Shown here one piece after another: positions 1 through 10,154 of a stretch of DNA of 64,000 nucleotides. The position numbers and the translations under genes were made by a program. Positions within the stretch are counted from its first letter, which is position 1; each line of letters opens with the position of its first letter. The notes beneath the pieces are model-generated. The model saw nothing but the letters and a program-made list of their open reading frames with translations, searched no databases and was not told the DNA's origin. The stretch spans positions 16,503,067 to 16,567,066 of the forward strand of contig NC_051087.1 of assembly GCF_901709675.1 (NCBI RefSeq), in the 5' to 3' direction. The DNA comes from Syngnathus acus (taxonomy: Eukaryota > Chordata > Actinopteri > Syngnathiformes > Syngnathidae).

Positions 1-345
1 CGCACCAGCCAAAAAATGCATAATAAAGAAGAAAAAAAAACATAAATAAGTCGCATCGGAGTACAAGTCGCATTTTTGGGGGAACTTTATTTGACTAAAT
101 ACAACACCAAGAACAGACATAAATAGACAACAACAGGCTAAACGATACAGTATGCTAATGTTACATAAACACAAATGAGGAACTGAGAACGTGCCTGACG
201 TAACATATTATGAGTTATTCAAATAACTATAACATAAATAAAAAGTTTATCAAACCATCCGTGTCACTCCAAATCATTAAATCCATCGAAATCTTCGTCC
301 TTTGTGTCACTTATAAACAACGCCGCTGCTGACTCTGAGGTGAGT
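1..345. repeat. Fragment of TIR-B type non-autonomous DNA transposon
   Basis: Most of this stretch is clearly homologous, by eye, to 13720-14000: the same 'aagtcgc..cggagtacaagtcgcattttggggg' opening, 'caacaccaagaacag', 'caacaggctaaacgata' and 'gtgtcactccaaatcattaaatcc'. The outer terminus lies beyond the window. No coding potential is visible. It borders the LINE coding fragment that begins near 350. Confidence 0.7.
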
Positions 346-361
346 ACGGAGCACCACTCAA

Positions 362-537
362 GTGAAATTGCCCCAGATGCAGGATTCCTGGCTGAGCAGC
401 AAATCAGACGAGTTCCGGGGCTTTGCAGATAGGAACGACATGAAGCGCTTTTACGACAGCTTGAAGAAAGTCTATGGCCCTTCTACCTCAGAACCACTGG
501 CTCCTGTCTTCAGTGCTGATGGTCAACCATTATCACT
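362..537 (+). pseudogene. LINE fragment, region between endonuclease and reverse transcriptase
   Basis: The frame reads MQDSWLSSKSDEFRGFADRN and continues with a KRFYDSLKKVYGP block, ending in a SADG motif. In my memory of fish and invertebrate non-LTR retrotransposon polyproteins, this type of segment ('..W..KADEIQ.YAD.ND.K.FY..LK..YGP') sits between endonuclease and reverse transcriptase. The frame is cut at 537/538 by the terminal repeat of the 538-5280 element. A reverse transcriptase fragment of matching type resumes right after that element at about 5395, so both pieces most likely come from one LINE copy. About 150 residues between them are missing. The LINE clade is not certain. Confidence 0.6.
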
Positions 538-694
538 GTTAGAGTGTTCCTCACTCTAACTTCTTTGCAAGAACCACGCGTGAGACAGTTTGGCCATTTT
601 ACGCCTGCAAGCGGAGAAAGCCATCAGCACCCTGTGTGGTAAAGAGATGCTTGAAAACAGTCTGCCTTTCACCTCTTGCAAGTGAGTATTTATT

Positions 695-1870
695 GAGAGA
701 AAACAGGGTGGGGGTGAGAGTGAACAAGTTTGGTGTTCTCCTCGGCAGCTGGTCAATCAGTGCAGGGGGTCTTAGCACTTTGTTTTACGATGTTGTGGGA
801 ACAGAACAAGTTTGGGTGTGTCCTCAGCAACTGGTTAATCATTATAGTCTACATTCCAACATAATCATACAATCAAAATAATTTGTCAACCGTAACAATC
901 ACAGACGGGGAAGTGGTGGCACACAGCTGAGCCACAGCTGGCGAGCTCGCAGGGAGTAGAGGCTCCGCCCGAGAATGCCGGCCGCATGGCCAGAGAGCTG
1001 GGTCAAAGCTGTTGCTGTTGGTGTGGAGGGACGCAGCGGGCCAGTTAAGGCCGGCACAACTACCATCACACACTAGTGCACTCACCTGAGTCCAGAGCAA
1101 GCGGCCCCAGGCTCAGAATTGAGAGGCAGGAGGGTCCGGTGGTGGTTTGGCCAGCTGACTGTTAGCTAGCTGGCTAACGTAGGACGTAGTCCGAGGGAGA
1201 GGGAACAGATGAGTGCGAGCGGAGTTGTGCGGTGGACGGGAGAGACACGGAAAACAGAAAACAAGACAACACGACTAGAACAAAACAAAAGACGGGCGCA
1301 CTGAAAATGGGACAACGCGTGTTAGGGTTTACAGATTATTTTGATCGTATGATTATGTTGGAATGTAGACTAGAATTATTAACTTTGTTTAAACCTTTTA
1401 CCTTTCCTAGACTCTGAAAAGTTCAACCATTCAGTTGTTGAAACTTTCCAAATGGTGTGGAAACATTCTTACTTAGTTAGTCATCTAAAATGCTCCACTA
1501 GTTTCTGTTTCCACGACCTTGTAAAGCAGGGGTCACCAACTCCGGTCCTCAAGGGCGCCAATCCAGCCTGTTTTAGGTGCAGCCCTGCAACAACACACCT
1601 GATTCAAATGATCAGCTCATCAGCAAGCTCTATTAAGGCTGATAGCGATCCTGATTATTTGAATCAGGTGTGTTGCAGGGGGGATACATCTAAAACAGGC
1701 TGGATTGGCGCCCTTGAGGACCGGAGTTGGTGACCCCTGTTGTAAAGCAATGAGCTGGGACCCTCCGCACTGATTAACCAGTTGCTGAGGTGACCACCAA
1801 ACATGTCCAATGTCACGCCCACCCTGCTTTCTCTCAATAAATACTCTCTTGCAAGAATCCAAAGTCAGAC
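695..1870. repeat. Imperfect fold-back: inverted copies of an LTR-like segment
   Basis: Positions 846-871 (tagtctacattccaacataa and on) are the reverse complement of about 1347-1373. Positions 695-800 are the reverse complement of about 1750-1855, including a 'ctctcaataaatactc' stretch with an AATAAA signal. The right arm is lengthened by the MITE at 1527-1739. The AATAAA placed near the arm ends resembles a retroelement LTR, but I see no primer-binding site or coding region that would prove it. Confidence 0.5.
1527..1739. mobile_element. hAT MITE with 8-bp TSD TTGTAAAG
   Basis: A 213-bp near-palindrome begins CAGGGGTCACCAACTCCGG and ends with its inverse, CCGGAGTTGGTGACCCCTG. It is flanked by TTGTAAAG at 1519-1526 and 1740-1747, an exact 8-bp duplication as hAT elements make. 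There is no coding capacity. It lies in the right arm of the fold-back. Confidence 0.9.
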
Positions 1871-3340
1871 CTCATTCGATCCTCGCTGTACGCGCAGCGA
1901 CGAATGACTCTCCACTTGCAAGTGCTTAAAAAGGGCTGTCAATCGTGCACTTATCTGATGTAAGTGACCGGCTCTCCGTTTAAAGGGTAAAATTCTGTAC
2001 TTTAGCCCCTCTGCAGTAACGCAGTCTGTAGGGGAGACGAGAATTGATTTAAGCCGGTACGGAAAGAAGATTCGTTCCGAGTCTAACCGCTGTTCAGGTA
2101 ACTAATCTATTGTTAGATTAATTCCGTCATTTCCGGACGCCAGTCCCGCTGAAATCAAAGAAACCCGAGGGTTGAGTAACTACTTTGTCGAGACCCAGGA
2201 TCTCCTCGATCGCGGCCGTTTCAGCGGCTCGCCTTTCCTATTAAGATTGTTGCTTTTGTTATCCGCTCGGAATAGTTTAGCTGTCTTTAAGACCGCGGGA
2301 ACTCGTTTTCACTAGCGTACACTCACACTAGCTGAGTTTAAGTTAACGGTTTCGAACCAGATTCTGACACTCCCTGATGTCAAGGATTAAAGATGTCTTC
2401 ATTTAAAAAAGAACTAAAGGGTTTAAAGTATGACTATGATAGAGAAACAAGAGATTTAAAGCATAAAAGATCAAAATAATCATTAATCGAAATTAAATGA
2501 TTATAAAGTAGAAATTTAATGAATAAGCAAGAAAGCGAATTACAAGTTTCAATTGTTCGAACAACTTACAATAATTTCCACTCACCATTCTCAATAGAGC
2601 AAAAATTGTTCAGTCTCGAAGTTCTCTCGATTGAAGACTCAAAAATATAGTAAAAAAGGGTAAGAGGTCTAAAATGCTGTTTGGTGGAAAAGTCGAGTGA
2701 TCAGTTCTCCTTGTTCCAAAATCCGAATTCTGTTTAAAAGAACAGGCTGGCTTAAAGAATGGAGATGACGACGCCCTAAAAATGGTTCCTCTCTCCTGCA
2801 CCGAGGTCTGCATCTCCTAGCCTGTCTTTGAGCTTAAAATTTGACTAAATCCAATTTGAAGATAGTATAAATTCATCTTAAAGAACCTAGGGTTAATCTC
2901 AGAAAGAATGAAATCTATCTTTGTCTAATCGGCGTTCTCGACCCACGGCAGTAGCCGCAGGGGCATACTGACGGGCAGAGCCCACCGGGCGATAGAGAGC
3001 GATGCTCTTTGTCCGAACGAACCTTTTATACCAGTCCAGTCCGTGGGTACTATGCCTGCTTGGTCACGTACCAGTTTTTTTCCATGATGTCATACATTGG
3101 CCTCAGGTGACCCAAATGCTTCCAGAATAGACTGCACCTGCATCTCAGCCGGTCTCAACCGGATTAAACCAGATGAGGTGACCATGTTCTCACGGAAGTC
3201 ACAATTTTCTCAGGGATGCTCCATCCTGTTTCCCACTCCCAAATCTTGTCAACTGTCCATCAACGTGACATTTGCAAATGTTTTTTCTCTGACTTGTGTT
3301 CCGTCAAACAGCATTTTGTTTAGGTTTCAACTGGATGCAC
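1871..3340. other. Unassigned interior of the 538-5280 element
   Basis: No convincing gene. Reading frames here are short. A short frame begins with ATG near 2393 and soon stops, preceded by a stretch that could be an LTR-element leader, but no recognisable gag, pol or primer-binding site is visible. I treat this as non-coding transposon interior. Confidence 0.4.
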
Positions 3341-3911
3341 GTGACCGAGGTCACGCTCATATGTGGAACCTCAGTCTTCCACCACTTAGTATCACCATTA
3401 ACCCTTTCCCGCCTCCTTGTCTTCGCTCACATTCATACATTCATATGTAAATGGTACATCAATATTACATATACATGTTTGATACTGATCAAACATTGTG
3501 ACAATAATAACACATACTTTCACAATAGTCAATTTAACACATAATCATAACTATGATCGTGGATTCTCTTAGTTAGCAAGTTAAAACACTCAAGCATTTT
3601 CAAAACGTATTTTGACAAGCTGGTGACCTCTAGGTCAAGCTCAAGCGTGGGATTGCAGTCTTCCACCCACGGTATCACTGTCAGCCCCTTGTCCTTACTC
3701 AACTCTTAATACATTCATGTGTAAATGAAACATCAGTGCTATGATGCTGCTCAAGTTGCTACTAACTATACAATATTGCAAAACAAAATAAAATAAAATA
3801 AAGGATATTGCAGCTTACTCTAACTGTGATTAACATGTCTCATTCTCATTACCTAACGATGAGCATGGGCTTCCCTAGTTAGCAAATTAAAATATTCAAG
3901 CAGTTTCAAAG
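3341..3911. repeat. Diverged tandem duplication, unit about 290 bp
   Basis: Two successive blocks (about 3341-3617 and 3620-3911) share an ordered set of motifs: 'gtcaagctc/gtcacgctc', 'cagtcttccacc', 'tatcac', 'catacattcat..gtgtaaatg' and 'ttagttagcaa.ttaaaa.a.tcaagca.tttcaaa'. The order is the same and the spacing similar, so this is an old tandem duplication. It has no coding capacity. Confidence 0.6.
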
Positions 3912-4715
3912 TACCGTTTTTTTCCGTGTATAATACGCAAAATTTAACTAATTTATTGTCCTAAAATCTGGGGTGCGCATTATACATGGGTACAATTTTT
4001 TTTTAATTTTCTTTTTTTAATTTAATTTTTTTTTTTTTTTTTTTTTTTTAAGAAAATCATGGTACTGGTACGAGTATTGATTTATGTATTGTTCTCTTCT
4101 TGTCATGTTGTGAAAGAATGTGGGTTGAATAAATACCGAAAGAACAATAGTGTGTTTGTACTGTGCTCTGGTCATTTCGTCAAAGAAGGGATAATAGTCC
4201 TCTTCTCTTCTTGACTGACAATGAATGTGATAGTTTAATACAATCAGCAAATAACAAAATGCGTATTACAGGTAATATTTTATTTCACAACACTTTGCCT
4301 TGTTCCTTTCGTCTCTGCTGTTCACTTCAAACACGCTCCATACGAACGCAATGCTCTCGTATCAGACGCTTGCTCGATCACCTGCTCGTTTGCTGTCACA
4401 ATGTACCCTACACAAATCCGAAACATTTGTTGCGGCTCCGAGTCACGACGAGGGGCAAGTTTTGGTTTCCAAGGGTGTTTTTATTCCTCTTCAACGTCTC
4501 TCCCATACAGAGCCCTTTTTCACATGTCCGCACGTCACTTTCCTCTCTTTTCATCTGATCGCGGTGGTGCCTTTAGGGGCAGTCGGAGAAATCAACGCCA
4601 ACAAAAAAAATACATCCAGCCTAGTTAAGACCATACCAAAGACTATAAAAATGGGACCCATTGCCTCCCTGCGTGTGTGACGATCATTGGGACTTTAAAA
4701 AAAAAAAAAAAAAAG

Positions 4716-4750
<35 letters not shown>

Positions 4751-4858
4751 AATTGGGTGCGTATTATACATGGGTACAGGCTTTTTTCCAGCATCAACAT
4801 GCCATTGTTAGGGTGCGTATTATACATGGGGGCGTATTATACACGGAAAAAAACGGTA
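3912..4858. mobile_element. TIR-A element, copy 1 (TA target)
   Basis: It begins TACCGTTTTTTTCCGTGTAT and ends with the inverse, ATACACGGAAAAAAACGGTA. Sub-terminal copies of a 'catgtataatacgc' motif occur inside both ends, as expected of transposase-binding repeats. The interior (about 4163-4640) is the reverse complement of about 14735-15200 in copy 2. Two poly-A runs near 4697-4747 and a poly-T run near 4024-4050 are present. No transposase is seen, so it is non-autonomous. If the TA at each end is the duplicated target, the TSD is TA. Superfamily unassigned. Confidence 0.8.
4626..4696 (+). repeat. Internally deleted SINE remnant inside TIR-A copy 1
   Basis: The stretch reads 'gaccataccaaagactataa..gggacccattgcctccctgc' and then jumps to 'gtgtgtgacgatcattggga'. 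In the full SINE these two parts are about 165 bp apart. Copy 2 of the host transposon still holds the longer SINE in the same place, so the deletion happened after the SINE had entered the transposon family. Confidence 0.75.
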
Positions 4859-5234
4859 TATTCTCGCAAAACAAAATGATATAACATAATCCAAAATTGT
4901 GTGTTGCTGTGCTTCAGAACAAGTCTTCATCTAATCGATGACTTTTTAAACTATTAATTTACTATGTTAGGTCAATCTGACTTTGGCACCATCTTCTGGT
5001 GAAATTTGGAACGGGAATGGAGGTTTACTGGTTCAACCAACAATTTCCCCTTTACCAATTTAACAATAGTTAATTTTGAAGAACTAACTTTTAAGTAACT
5101 CCTACTCAGGCCCCCTTCTTCAGGTCCTCCATGTTAAGATTTGAAATTTCATCTTAGCCAATTTGTCTGGGCCAAATCCAATACACTCTTTTACCATCCT
5201 ATCCACCATGTAACTCGACAGGGCATACTGTCTC
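4859..5234. other. No gene seen; right flank of the 538-5280 element
   Basis: AT-rich sequence with no open frame of note and no repeat I recognise. It leads into the right terminal inverted repeat of the 4.7-kb element at about 5235-5280. Confidence 0.4.
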
Positions 5235-5394
5235 CCGTGTGGTTCTTGCAAAAATAAGTTAGAGTGAGCACCACTCTAACAAAGCGAAACAAGTAGCGGA
5301 CACGGTCCAGGATAGAAGCGGCAGTCAAGAGACCAGACGCCAACGTTGCTCTAACCAGGAAGACAACTCTAACCCTCCCAGGTCAAGGATCCCT

Positions 5395-6120
5395 GACAAT
5401 CATCACGGAATCTACTTGCTGTCCATCACAGGCAAGATCCTGGCCAGAGCTCTGCTCAACCGCCTCATCACGCACCTCGAGCAAGGCCTCCTACCCAAGA
5501 GCCAGTGTGGCTTGCGGAAAGAACGCAGGACTATAGACATGGTATTTGCTACTAGACAACTACAAGAGAGATGTCAGGAAAAGAATGTCGACCTATAGAC
5601 TCCACCGCGGTCGATTTTACCAAAGCCTTCGACATTGTTAGTAGAGAGGGTCTATGGGGAATCATGGCGAAGTACGGATGCCCCAGAAAGTTCATCGCCA
5701 TCGTACGTCAACCACACGACAGCATGTTGGCAAGAATCCAGGATAACGGTGAGACGACTGCTCCATTCCCTGTCTCCAATGGAGTGAAACTAGACTGTGT
5801 CCTTGCCCCCACCTTGTTCAGCCTCATGTTTTCAGCCATGCTGACAGATGTCTTCAGAGATGCTGACGTGGGCATCCGCATCAAGTACCGGATGGATGGT
5901 TCAATATTCAACCTCAGGAGGCTTGAAGCAAATACCAAGGTTTCGACTGATGTCCTCAATGAATTCCTGTTTGCCGATGACTGCGCCCTCAACGCTGCCA
6001 CTGAAGCTGACATGCAACAGTGTTGAACTGTTCTCTGACGCCTGCAACAACTTTAGCCTCACGAAAAGCACGAAAAACACTGAGGTAATGCATCAGCCAG
6101 CTCCAGGGTTCAATGACCAA
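5395..6120 (+). pseudogene. LINE reverse transcriptase fragment
   Basis: Reverse transcriptase motifs run in order: 'LLSITGKILARALLNRL' (fingers), 'LPKSQCGLRKERRTIDMVFA', 'VDFTKAFDIVSREGLW' (motif A with its Asp), 'NGVKLDCVLAPTLFSLMFSA' (motif B; the usual KQGC is KLDC here) and 'FLFADDCALNA' (motif C with both Asp). The frame is interrupted near 5595 and again near 6025, where the protein continues in another frame towards a 'KTEVMHQPAPG' tail. It follows directly on the right end of the 538-5280 element and is probably the continuation of the LINE at 362-537. The exact LINE clade is not determined. Confidence 0.75.
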
Positions 6121-6620
6121 TGTTCCCTCTAACTTTTCAAGTGTCTGTGCAAACACACAAGCTCCCTGTGCACACTGTGGACCACTAGAATAAATAAAAA
6201 AAATAAAAATAAAAAAAATTAAAAAAAATAAAAATTAAATAAATTTAAAAATAAATAAATAAATAAATAAATGAAAACGGAATAAAAACGGGTTGCAGGT
6301 GAACCAATATTAATGCTGTGAGAAGATCTGTGGACCAGAAATGAATGCAGAAACTGAAACTGCAGTTTCCATTTCTGTCTGGATGCAGCTTTCTTGTCAC
6401 CAATTCAAATCGCTTTAGATTGGTGTAGTTTTCCATGTTGTTTTCTGAGTGAGGCAGCTTTCGACTGGACCTCTCCAACAGTTATATAACAAAAGCACAT
6501 TTGAAATGTTTGTCAGACAACAGACTTGGATCCTGTAACCGCTAGTCTCCTTGGAACTGCTATTTCGCCCTGGAACCTCAGTGTATTCTGCTGCTGGAAA
6601 AGATCTGCAACTTGGCTTTG
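6121..6620. repeat. AT-rich low-complexity stretch with flanking anonymous sequence
   Basis: Positions about 6185-6275 are simple A-rich repeats of the (AAAT)n / (AAATA)n type. The remainder, to about 6620, shows no coding region or recognisable element. Confidence 0.6.
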
Positions 6621-6960
6621 GTTGCTGATTGATTTATTGATTTATCGATTGATTGATTGAACATTTATTGATCCCGGGGGTGGGGAAATTCAGGCCCCAG
6701 CAGTATCCATACCACAGAGCGGGTATACAAAAGACACACAGATGGCATAAGCACAACTCAATAGGCTCTCATAAGGCTGCCACACAAAGGCGCCACAAAG
6801 AAAGCCAGAAAGTGCGAAAGATAAAAGCCATCAAAGCAAAGCAAAAAGACAAAGGAAAAAAAGTAACAGCGGCCAACCAGCATCCCTCAATATCAGAGAA
6901 CACCCCAAAACACACAAAATAGCCTCCACGGGGTTCATAGACAGGTGTAAGGGCAGTCCA
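6621..6960 (-). mobile_element. 3' end of a LINE-type retroelement with tetranucleotide tail
   Basis: Read on the minus strand, the sequence ends '..cccgggatcaataaatgttc' followed by an imperfect (AATC)n tail. An AATAAA next to a short tandem-repeat tail is typical of non-LTR retrotransposon 3' ends. No open frame of the element is preserved, and I cannot name the family. Confidence 0.45.
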
Positions 6961-8359
6961 GTTCAACGGCGCCCAATGGACCGTGGTCGTGAATCGGTGA
7001 AAACATCACAAAGCAGGGAAACGTGTGAGCAGCGTCCTGGGCACCCAGTCGGGGCACGTGCAGATGGTCACCACGGGGCTAGCACGGCGAAGGTCGTTGG
7101 TTCCGTCGAGCGCGAGGGAGCGGACTCCCCACAGGTGTCGCGGCTGCGAGGCCAAGGCGAGGGACCCAGTCAGCACCGGCCGGATAAGCAGGAAGCCGTC
7201 GTAGAGTTACGCCGGTCTCGACCGATGTGCGCAGCCATCTCTGTTAGCTGTGGTTGAGCCTGTGTTTGAAGCTCAACTGGCAGTAACTCGGGCCCAGCTA
7301 GTTGTGGTTGGACTAGTTGTTGAGTTGTTAGGCCTCAACGTGGCCCCTCTGAAGGGACTACAGCTCTCCTGATAGAAGGGTGTAGCAGCTGCTGGGTTGT
7401 TAGCCCTCAACTTTGGAAATACCTTTTCAGTACTAATGGTGCCTGAGCATGGCGAAATGTCGATAGCATCCGGCCATCTGGATTGTTAGCCCTCAATTCA
7501 CTGCTGCTGGTAAACCAGATGGTGCGGTGATGGTACCACAGTGTAGCACACCGCTTTTAGCGGCGGGCAGGTATTGTTTCAATGTTGTCCAGGTTAGCTG
7601 GGAGGAGCATGTTGTTTTGGCTCATATGCCCTGTGGCTTTGGGAATCTCTGGAAAGTTGTGAGAGATGCTTTTGTGGGCCAGGGTTTAACTCCATGTGAC
7701 CAGCCAGGACTGCTCTGAAGGTTAAGTGGAAGAGCCTGGATGATCTTCCTGGACGAATCACTGTCATGGTCTTAGTTTATTTGGTTTTAATTTGGACTTT
7801 TGTTCATTGTCATGTTTTCTTTGTGTTTCTCATCTTCAATGTCAGTGTCGTCAGGTGATTGTTTCCACCGGTTCTTGTTGTCTCGTCAGTTTGTTTGTAT
7901 TTAGTTCCCTCCTTTCTGCTTAGTTATTGTTGGATCATTGTCATTTGTCCTCTGTCATATGTGCTGTGTGTCTCGCCTTGCCTCGCCTTGTTTTGGCTTC
8001 CCCAGCTTTGACTTGAGCAACTGCATGGGCACATGAGGCTTCATTAGGCTTCCAGGCCCTCCAGCCAGGCGGTTTGCAAATAGGTTAATTTCTTGAGGCT
8101 TCATGTGCACACAAAACACTCTTTCTGGTCAAAAAGTGCTCCTGGAGTAATTCATTCCATGAATGAGAATAACTTTTATATCTTGGTTCATGTCGCCTGA
8201 TTCAAATGTATAAAATTTCTATCTGCATGTGCATTCATATGTAACATAGAAGTGGAATATTGTGTTTCAATATGTAATTTCTGATAAGACAGTCACAAAG
8301 AAGACTGACAGATTTTTGTTTTTTGTTTTTAAGTGCTGCTGTGTGCGCTGCAAGAAAGA
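6961..8359. other. Anonymous repetitive sequence, no gene supported
   Basis: Between 7240 and 7510 a loose phrase like 'ggattgttagccctcaa' recurs about four times, which suggests a degenerate tandem repeat. About 7765-7990 shares blocks ('gtcatg..ttagttt.tttggttttaattt', 'agttccctcctttctg') with the reverse complement of about 37865-38090, so it belongs to an interspersed repeat I cannot classify. Short open frames here look random. Confidence 0.4.
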
Positions 8360-8727
8360 CTGTTCAAGATTCAAGATTCAAGAATTTTCATTCGACATGT
8401 TTGAGCATGCCAAACAAGGAATTTGACTTCGGTACATCACAGCCTCTGTTCAACATTTAGGTGACTAACAACACTCAGGACGTGTGAAAAATGACAATTA
8501 TTCTCAAACATCCCCTGATCTTAAACTCCCAGGAGGGCAAGGAAAAACTCAAAACTCCAACTTGGGGAAATGAGAAACCTTGAGAAGAGACCACAGATCC
8601 CTCTTCCAGGATGACCAGGCTGAAATGGATGCAGAGAGGACACATAGTACAAATAGTGTAGACAATTCAAAAAAGGTGTGGAGAGCAGGATGTTATTGCA
8701 CAGCGATGACTCTGAGACTCTAAGAGT
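8360..8727 (-). mobile_element. L2-type LINE 3' untranslated end (minus copy)
   Basis: The reverse complement matches about 10285-10655 block by block: 'gagtctcagagtcat', 'tgcaataacatcctg', 'ctccacacctttttt', 'tgtctacact', 'gatcaggggatgtttgagaa', 'ttccttgtttggcacgctcaaaca' and an 'ttgaatcttgaatcttga' tail. It is a 5'-truncated insertion in inverted orientation to the copy at 9545-10655. Confidence 0.75.
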
Positions 8728-9334
8728 GGTAGTGGATATGCTTATGGATAAAGATGACTTGAATAGGATTGTGCTTGTGAACAGTGAAGAGGGTGGTATA
8801 TGTGCTTGTACAACTGATACGGTATTTCTATTGTTGCTTATTCAAGAAAAAATTAATTGGCTCCATGAAAACGATTGCAAAGAATCTCTCTTAATCACAG
8901 AAACTCAAATCACGCAGGAGGGACAGGGAACGCATTGACACTTTTGTATCAGCCAATCGCATCAGCCGTTGAGCCAACGAGGCCTCGTCTGTCATCTGTG
9001 ACGTCACCGCTCCAAAATGGGACATGCCTCGATATGTGCTCCACTAAACACTTCCTGGATTACTCAACACTCCACGTCCCAACACTACCTAAAAGCAATA
9101 ATGACATGACTTTGTGTAGTATATTGCAACAAGATCAGTGTACAGCGACAAACATACCGACGTGAATGTTGTCCTTGAAAACTGCATTTGTGGGATTGAA
9201 GATGAGCTGTCGACTGAAATTGTCGTCTGACTCACTGAGTCAAGTTAAGGTACTTATATAGCCCTTATTCACAAACATGTCTCAAAGGGCTTCACATGGC
9301 CACAGTTGAGAATTATTCTCAACATCCCTTTATC
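8728..9334. other. No gene seen between inverted LINE ends
   Basis: Mostly anonymous. About 9245-9310 ('tatatagcccttattcacaaa..tgtctcaaagggcttcaca') resembles a 3'-UTR phrase common to fish LINE-like repeats. No coding region is supported. Confidence 0.4.
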
Positions 9335-9490
9335 TAAACTCCGAGTCTGGTCCCCTCGACTACTGCAGCCCCGAGTTCGGTCTACTTGACTGCTGCAGCC
9401 CTGAGTCCAGTCACCTACTTGCTGCAGTCTCGAGCCCGGTCTCCTTGAATGCTGCAGCCCCGAGCCCGGTCTCCTCGACAGCTCCTCCTC
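9335..9490. repeat. Minisatellite, about 35-bp unit, 4-5 copies
   Basis: The phrase 'tgctgcagccccgagcccgg' with 'tctccttga' recurs with point differences near 9365, 9397, 9420 and 9452. The array is GC-rich and carries a PstI-type CTGCAG in each unit. It is followed by a G/T-rich run near 9500-9520. Confidence 0.6.
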
Positions 9491-9544
9491 GCGCGTGCGT
9501 GAGAGCGTGCGTGTGTGTGTTCACATTCTATATGAAATACGACT

Positions 9545-9843
9545 TCAGTCAGTCTGGTGTGTGAAGACTCTGTCCGGAAGAAGGCCCAGCAGAGGCTGTA
9601 CTTCCTGAGACAGCTCAAGAAGTTCAACCTGCCGCGAGAGCTTCTGAAGACCTTCTACACTGCCATCATCCAGTCTGTCCTCTGCACCTCCATCACTATC
9701 TGGTTTGGATCGGCCTCCAAACAAGACAAGCACAGACTGCAACGGACAATCAGGACTGCAGAAGAGATAATTGGAATCAACCTCCCATCTATCCAAGACT
9801 TGTACCTGTCCAGGACCAGGAAACGTGCAAGGAACATCTCTAC
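9545..9843 (+). pseudogene. L2-type LINE ORF2 C-terminal fragment
   Basis: The protein reads 'KKAQQRLYFLRQLKKFNLPR', then 'LLKTFYTAIIQSVLCTSITIWF' in two halves and 'RTAEEIIG'. This is the thumb and C-terminal part of L2/CR1-group reverse transcriptases. The frame is cut by a SINE at 9844 and resumes after it at about 10155 with 'LFELLPSGRRYRARYAKTSR' and 'RDSFFPQAVALMN'. The copy is 5'-truncated: no catalytic motifs are present. Confidence 0.75.
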
Positions 9844-10154
9844 AGCTCAGTGACCTAGTGGTAGAGTGTCCGCCCTGAGACTGGAAGGTTGTGGGTTCAA
9901 ACCCCGGCCGGGTCATACCAAAGACTATAAAAATGGGACCCATTGCCTCCCTGCTTGGCACTCATCATTAAGGGTTGGAATTGGGGGGTTAGATCACCAA
10001 CTGATTCCCGAGCGCGGCACCGCTGCTGCTCACTGCTCCCCTCTCCCCCAGGGGATGGATTAAAATCACACGGGGATGGGTTAAATGCAGAGGACAAATT
10101 TCACCACACCCAGATGTGTGTGTGACGATCATTGGGACTTTAACTTTAACTTTC
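9844..10154 (+). mobile_element. tRNA-derived SINE, full length, inside L2 coding region
   Basis: The head has RNA polymerase III boxes: an A-box-like TGGTAGAGTG after 'tgacctag', and the B-box GGTTCAAACCC. The body runs through 'gactataaaaatgggaccca', a GC-rich middle and 'aatgcagaggacaaatttca', with a (CTTTAA)n-type tail. The flanks CTCTACA (left) and CTTTACA (right) look like a slightly mutated TSD. Related copies lie at 4626, 14508, 26214, 37138 and 37682. Confidence 0.85.

Larger units (their letters stand above)
538..5280. mobile_element. 4.7-kb element with inverted, hairpin-tipped ends inserted in a LINE
   Basis: The left end starts GTTAGAGTG-TTCCT-CACTCTAAC followed by 'ttctttgcaagaaccac'. 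The right end, read from 5280 backwards on the other strand, starts GTTAGAGTG-GTGCT-CACTCTAAC followed by 'ttatttttgcaagaaccac'. The termini are therefore inverted repeats of about 45 bp, and each tip can fold into its own 9-bp hairpin. The same LINE type flanks both sides (362-537 and 5395-6120). I found no clear target duplication and no transposase. The interior holds a hAT MITE, an imperfect fold-back (about 695-885 against 1335-1860), a diverged tandem duplication and a TIR element. I cannot assign a superfamily. Confidence 0.6.

Noticed and set aside
695-3060. An endogenous retrovirus with inverted LTRs
   Set aside because: AATAAA-bearing, LTR-like arms are present, but there is no primer-binding site, no polypurine tract and no gag, pol or env motif. 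Kept only as a fold-back repeat.
9844-9910. A tRNA gene (A-box and B-box present)
   Set aside because: It is the head of a SINE repeated at 26214 and 37138. The cloverleaf is degenerate and the sequence runs on into the SINE body.
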